64,000 nt of DNA from contig CBDICI010000002.1 in NCBI GenBank assembly GCA_965277345.1, forward strand, positions 124,001 through 188,000, written 5' to 3'. The notes under the pieces were generated by a model, which was not told the DNA's origin, made no database searches, and saw nothing but the letters and a program-made list of their open reading frames with translations. The DNA is from CAIOYC01 sp965277345. GTDB lineage: Bacteria > Pseudomonadota > Alphaproteobacteria > Caulobacterales > Caulobacteraceae. Position numbers and translations under genes: made by a program. This document shows positions 61,229 through 64,000 of this stretch, in pieces. Position 1 is the stretch's first letter. Every line of letters begins with the position of its first letter.

Positions 61229-61740
61229 CGCCGCTCGAGCTGGCGGAAGGTGAAGGGATACTGGTCATCGGGGCCGGCGGGGTGGGCCTCGCGCCTCACC
61301 TCGCGCCACTGGTCCTCGTCGAAGGGGGGGAAGTGCACATCCCCCTCCACCTCGGCCTCGACCTCGGTGAGGTAGAGCCGCCGGGCGCGCGGCAGGGCGA
61401 GATCGAACAGGGCCGCGCCGCCGATGACGCAGACCTCCTCCACGCCGTCCTCCTGCGCCTGTTCCTTGGCGACGCTCACCGCCTCGCCGAAGTCCTCGAA
61501 CACCAGGGCGCCGTGGGGCTCGAACGAGCCGTCGCGGGTCAGCACCAGGTTGATCCGCCCGGGCAGGGGTTTCCGCGGCAGGCTGTCCCAGGTCTTGCGG
61601 CCCATGATCACCGGCTTGCCGAGGGTCAGCGCCTTGAACAGCTTGAGGTCCGACGACAGCCGCCAGGGCAGGGCACCGTGCCGCCCAATCACCCCGTTGC
61701 GGGCGCGGGCCGCCGGGCCGAGGGTGAGGATCGGGGTCAT
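61225..61740 (-). CDS. folA: Dihydrofolate reductase
   Basis: 171 aa. NGVIGRHGALPWRLSSDLKLFKALT with the substrate-loop Trp and Asp, then GKPVIMGRKTWDSLP (NADPH and folate) and EEVCVIGGAALFDLALP. GGAGG lies 3 nt before the ATG. Its start overlaps the stop of the TIR-like gene by 4 bp (ATGA). thyA lies beyond that gene, so thymidylate and tetrahydrofolate recycling are linked in one operon. Confidence 0.94.
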   Translation of the reverse strand: MTPILTLGPAARARNGVIGRHGALPWRLSSDLKLFKALTLGKPVIMGRKTWDSLPRKPLPGRINLVLTRDGSFEPHGALVFEDFGEAVSVAKEQAQEDGVEEVCVIGGAALFDLALPRARRLYLTEVEAEVEGDVHFPPFDEDQWREVRREAHPAGPDDQYPFTFRQLERR

Positions 61741-62569
61741 GACCTCCACCTTGCCGCCAGAACAGAAAGGCTCGGCGGCGGATTCCATGCATCACTGGCA
61801 GAGTTCGCTATCGGAAAGTAGGTGCAGGCGTGACGCCAGGTGGAAAGCATGGCGTCACCAAATGCCGTTCTCACCTCCATTTCGTCCAGCCATCCGGAGA
61901 TCACCGCATTGGCCAAACCTTCAAGAAAGTTGAAGACCTTCCTAAGTGCAGCGGTAGCACGGCCATTCTCGTCCTCCTGGATATTTGGCGGGATGCCCAA
62001 GCGAAGTACCTCGCGCGCACCAGCGAGTGGAGGTGCGTTCCAGGCTTCGACATAATCCTGGATTGACCCCTGAATCTCCTCGGCCCTCTCGACTGTGGGA
62101 CTTCTCACGCCAAGACCTCGTAACATTCGGCGGATTTGGTTCGCCGAAGGGCCGATGGTGGCGATGAGATTACCGTCAGCGCGATCGGTCCGATATTTCA
62201 GGGGCGTAAGTCCCAGCAGATCAGTCGGCAGCCTGATCTCCCTATCGCTGGGCATCACGAAAGCGCAGCGCTGGCGGCCCAGCGCTCCGAGGAAGAGACC
62301 CAATTCAAACACCACATTATCGCGCGGGACGCTCGCGGCTTCACCCCGGAACATCCGCAGGTCATCCGGCGTAAGACGAGCACTGCTAGGTCAGTGCTTC
62401 CGAGCTTGCCTTCGAGCGCCTCCATAGATGTGGTGGTCGGCCGAAATATGTTCTGTGTCCACACCGTCACATCAGCGTCAAAGTCTAGCGCTTCTTGAAG
62501 CGCATAAGCGACTTCAAGACCTTCGACGGATGAACCGATGAATAAACTCGGCAAAGTCCGATTCGTCAT
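61737..62569 (-). pseudogene. TIR-like predicted nucleotide-binding protein, frameshifted
   Basis: Frame-corrected length is about 277 aa. The start LPSLFIGSSVEGLEVAYALQ, then VTVWTQNIF and PRDNVVFELGLFLGALGR are hallmarks of the PF10137-type TIR-like domain found in CBASS/Pycsar-type defence. The C-terminal part (ALRKVFNFLEGLANAVISGW...) is helical, DUF4760-like. The frame breaks at 62374/62375: after LAVLVL one base is missing, after which PDDLRMFRGEA continues in another frame. It overlaps thyA and folA by 4 bp each. Lower GC than neighbours suggests acquisition. It may be a true lesion or a sequence error. Confidence 0.75.
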
Positions 62570-63444
62570 TTTGCGACTGGAGCAGGGATTTTCGGGTGCG
62601 GCTGATAATCCTCGAACGCCACGTCCTCGAAGGCGTAGTCGAACAGGCTGTCGCGATGGTTCAGCCTCAGGCTCGGCAGCGGCCTCGGCGCCCGGCTGAG
62701 CTGCAGTTCCGCTTGGTCCACATGGTTCAGATAGAGGTGCAGGTCGCCGAAGGAATGCACGAACTCGCCCACCGCCAGCCCCAGCGTCTCCGCCACCATG
62801 TGGGTCAGCAAGGCATAGGAGGCGATGTTGAACGGCACGCCGAGGAAGATGTCGGCGGAGCGCTGGTAGAGCTGGCACGACAGCCGGCCCCTGCCCTCGC
62901 GCGCCCCTTCGTTCGGGCCGGGGGCCACGAAGAACTGGAACAGGCAATGGCACGGCGGCAGGGCCATGTCGTCCACCTCCGCCGGGTTCCAGGCCGAGAC
63001 CACGTGGCGGCGCGAATAGGGGTTGGCCTTCAGATTGGCCATCAGCCTGGCGATCTGGTCGATGCTCTCGCCATTCGGCGCGGCCCAGGAGCGCCACTGC
63101 TTGCCATAGACCGGGCCGAGCTCGCCCTCCGCGTCCGCCCACTCGTCCCAGATGGTGCAGCCCCGTTCCTGCAGCCAGCGCACATTGGTGGAGCCGGCCA
63201 GGAACCACAACAGCTCCAGCACGATGGCGCGGGTGAACAGGCGCTTGGTGGTGAGCAGCGGGAAGCCCTGGCCGAGGTCGAAACGGATCTGGCGGCCGAA
63301 CACGCCCCGGGTTCCAACCCCGGTGCGGTCCATCCGCTCCACGCCATGGGCCATGACGTCGGCCAACAGGTCGAGATAGGCCCGCTCCCCCGCGGTGGAC
63401 GCGGGCGCGGACTGAGTCTCGGTCTTCATGGCGAACGCGGTCAT
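62566..63444 (-). CDS. thyA: Thymidylate synthase
   Basis: 292 aa. RMDRTGVGTRGVFGRQIRFDL, the catalytic Cys in ALPPCHCLFQFFV, QRSADIFLGVPFNIASYALL, GDLHLYLNH, and the carboxy-terminal HPKIPAPVAK. The length includes a short insert near the catalytic region (APGPNEGAREGRGR). The ATG at 63444 has GAGG upstream; MKTETQ at 63429 is an alternative without one. It overlaps the TIR-like gene by ATGA. Confidence 0.95.
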   Translation of the reverse strand: MTAFAMKTETQSAPASTAGERAYLDLLADVMAHGVERMDRTGVGTRGVFGRQIRFDLGQGFPLLTTKRLFTRAIVLELLWFLAGSTNVRWLQERGCTIWDEWADAEGELGPVYGKQWRSWAAPNGESIDQIARLMANLKANPYSRRHVVSAWNPAEVDDMALPPCHCLFQFFVAPGPNEGAREGRGRLSCQLYQRSADIFLGVPFNIASYALLTHMVAETLGLAVGEFVHSFGDLHLYLNHVDQAELQLSRAPRPLPSLRLNHRDSLFDYAFEDVAFEDYQPHPKIPAPVAK

Positions 63445-63535
63445 GGACCTCACCCTACACCCGATTCGCGTCGGCGAATCACCTGGCCCGACGCCGGTTG
63501 TGGACGATCGGCTCGGCACATGCGACCTCCTCCGC

Positions 63536-64000
63536 ATGACCAGCCGCGCCCTGTTCCCCACCCTGCTCTACGAGGCCGACCTTGCCGCAGAGCGCGGCTG
63601 GGACGGCTTGGCCGCCGACCTCGCCGAGGCCACCGCGATGCTGGCGGCGGAGGACGCCGCCGGCAAGGCGTGGTGCAAGGCCAACGCCTATCCCGGCTAC
63701 ACCTCCTACGCCTCATTGACCGATCTGCCGACCCGGGCCACCGCCTTCGCCGACCTCAAACGCCGGCTCGACCGGCACGTGGCGGCCTTCGGCGGGGAGC
63801 TTCATTTCGACCTCGGCGGCCGGCGGCTTAGGCTCGACAGTCTGTGGGTCAATGTGCTGGAGCCCAAGGGCGCGCATTCGGGCCACATCCATCCCCACAG
63901 CGTCCTCTCCGGCACGCTCTATCTCGACACGCCCCCCGGCGCCGGCGCGCTGAAGCTGGAAGACCCGCGCCTGCCCCTGATGATGGCCGCGCCCTCCCCG
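63536..64000 (+). CDS. 2OG-Fe(II) oxygenase superfamily protein (TIGR02466-like), N-terminal part, runs off the window
   Basis: 155 codons to the window end, no stop. ALFPTLLYEADL, AYPGYTSYASLTDLP, RLRLDSLWVNVLEPKGAHSGHIHPHS and SGTLYLDTPPGAGALKLEDPRL match the putative 2OG-Fe(II) oxygenase family whose metal His residues lie in the HSGHIHPHS stretch. Divergent from thyA. The ATG has no strong ribosome-binding site. Confidence 0.85.
   Translation, partial: MTSRALFPTLLYEADLAAERGWDGLAADLAEATAMLAAEDAAGKAWCKANAYPGYTSYASLTDLPTRATAFADLKRRLDRHVAAFGGELHFDLGGRRLRLDSLWVNVLEPKGAHSGHIHPHSVLSGTLYLDTPPGAGALKLEDPRLPLMMAAPSP

Noticed and set aside
62370..62380. Programmed ribosomal frameshift in the TIR-like gene
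   Set aside because: GTC-TTA has no slippery heptamer, and no downstream stem or internal Shine-Dalgarno was seen. A lost base or a read error is simpler.

Overview
The window is GC-rich (roughly two-thirds G+C) chromosomal DNA of an alphaproteobacterium, most likely in the Caulobacterales (Caulobacter/Phenylobacterium-like). Pointers are a clpX-cicA-clpP cluster, a 29-codon SidA-like gene directly upstream of dnaE, the rnj-coaX-birA-nuo order, a short proS and GTTC-N7-GTTC type LexA boxes. No rRNA, transposase, integrase or CRISPR array is visible.

Layout. 1-5 kb: start of dnaE with the SOS-type gene sidA in front of it, an exported peroxiredoxin, then lolD-lolC-proS. 5-7.4 kb: small membrane/secreted proteins, methylmalonyl-CoA epimerase and a low-GC orphan. 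7.4-27.5 kb: one long minus-strand block running nuoA to nuoN, then birA, coaX and rnj. It is interrupted by small membrane-protein genes, two dispersed repeats, and an inserted DUF433-DUF5615 pair flanked by a 53-bp duplication of the nuoG start. 27.7-29.2 kb: tRNA-Asp, tRNA-Val, DUF3175, a small basic protein and HU. 29.3-40.1 kb: lon, clpX, cicA, a TauE-type transporter, clpP, a CBS/PAS hybrid histidine kinase and trigger factor. 40.3-46 kb: tRNA-Leu, a lipoprotein, an NfeD/SPFH pair, DUF3309, nnrD, a histidine phosphatase and a thiolase-like protein. 46-51.3 kb: glnB-glnA, GNAT, SemiSWEET, a TrpF-like protein behind a perfect LexA-type box, and scoA/scoB. 51.4-55 kb: an Mla-type lipid ABC system. 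55-58.9 kb: a glycosyltransferase/UDP-galactopyranose mutase fusion and an Old Yellow Enzyme. 59-64 kb: an acidic-tailed HTH protein, an SMP-30 protein, DUF29, folA, a frameshifted TIR-like gene, thyA and the start of a 2OG-Fe(II) oxygenase.

Most of the region is housekeeping: respiration (complex I), cofactor supply (biotin ligase, pantothenate kinase), proteolysis and cell-cycle control, nitrogen assimilation and outer-membrane lipid homeostasis. The accessory signals sit inside these operons: a toxin-antitoxin-like pair inside nuo, a defence-type TIR gene between thyA and folA with 4-bp overlaps on both sides, two SOS-type boxes, and a palindromic repeat family whose ends act as plausible ribosome-binding sites for the next gene. 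Recognition is by reading motifs; no database search was run.
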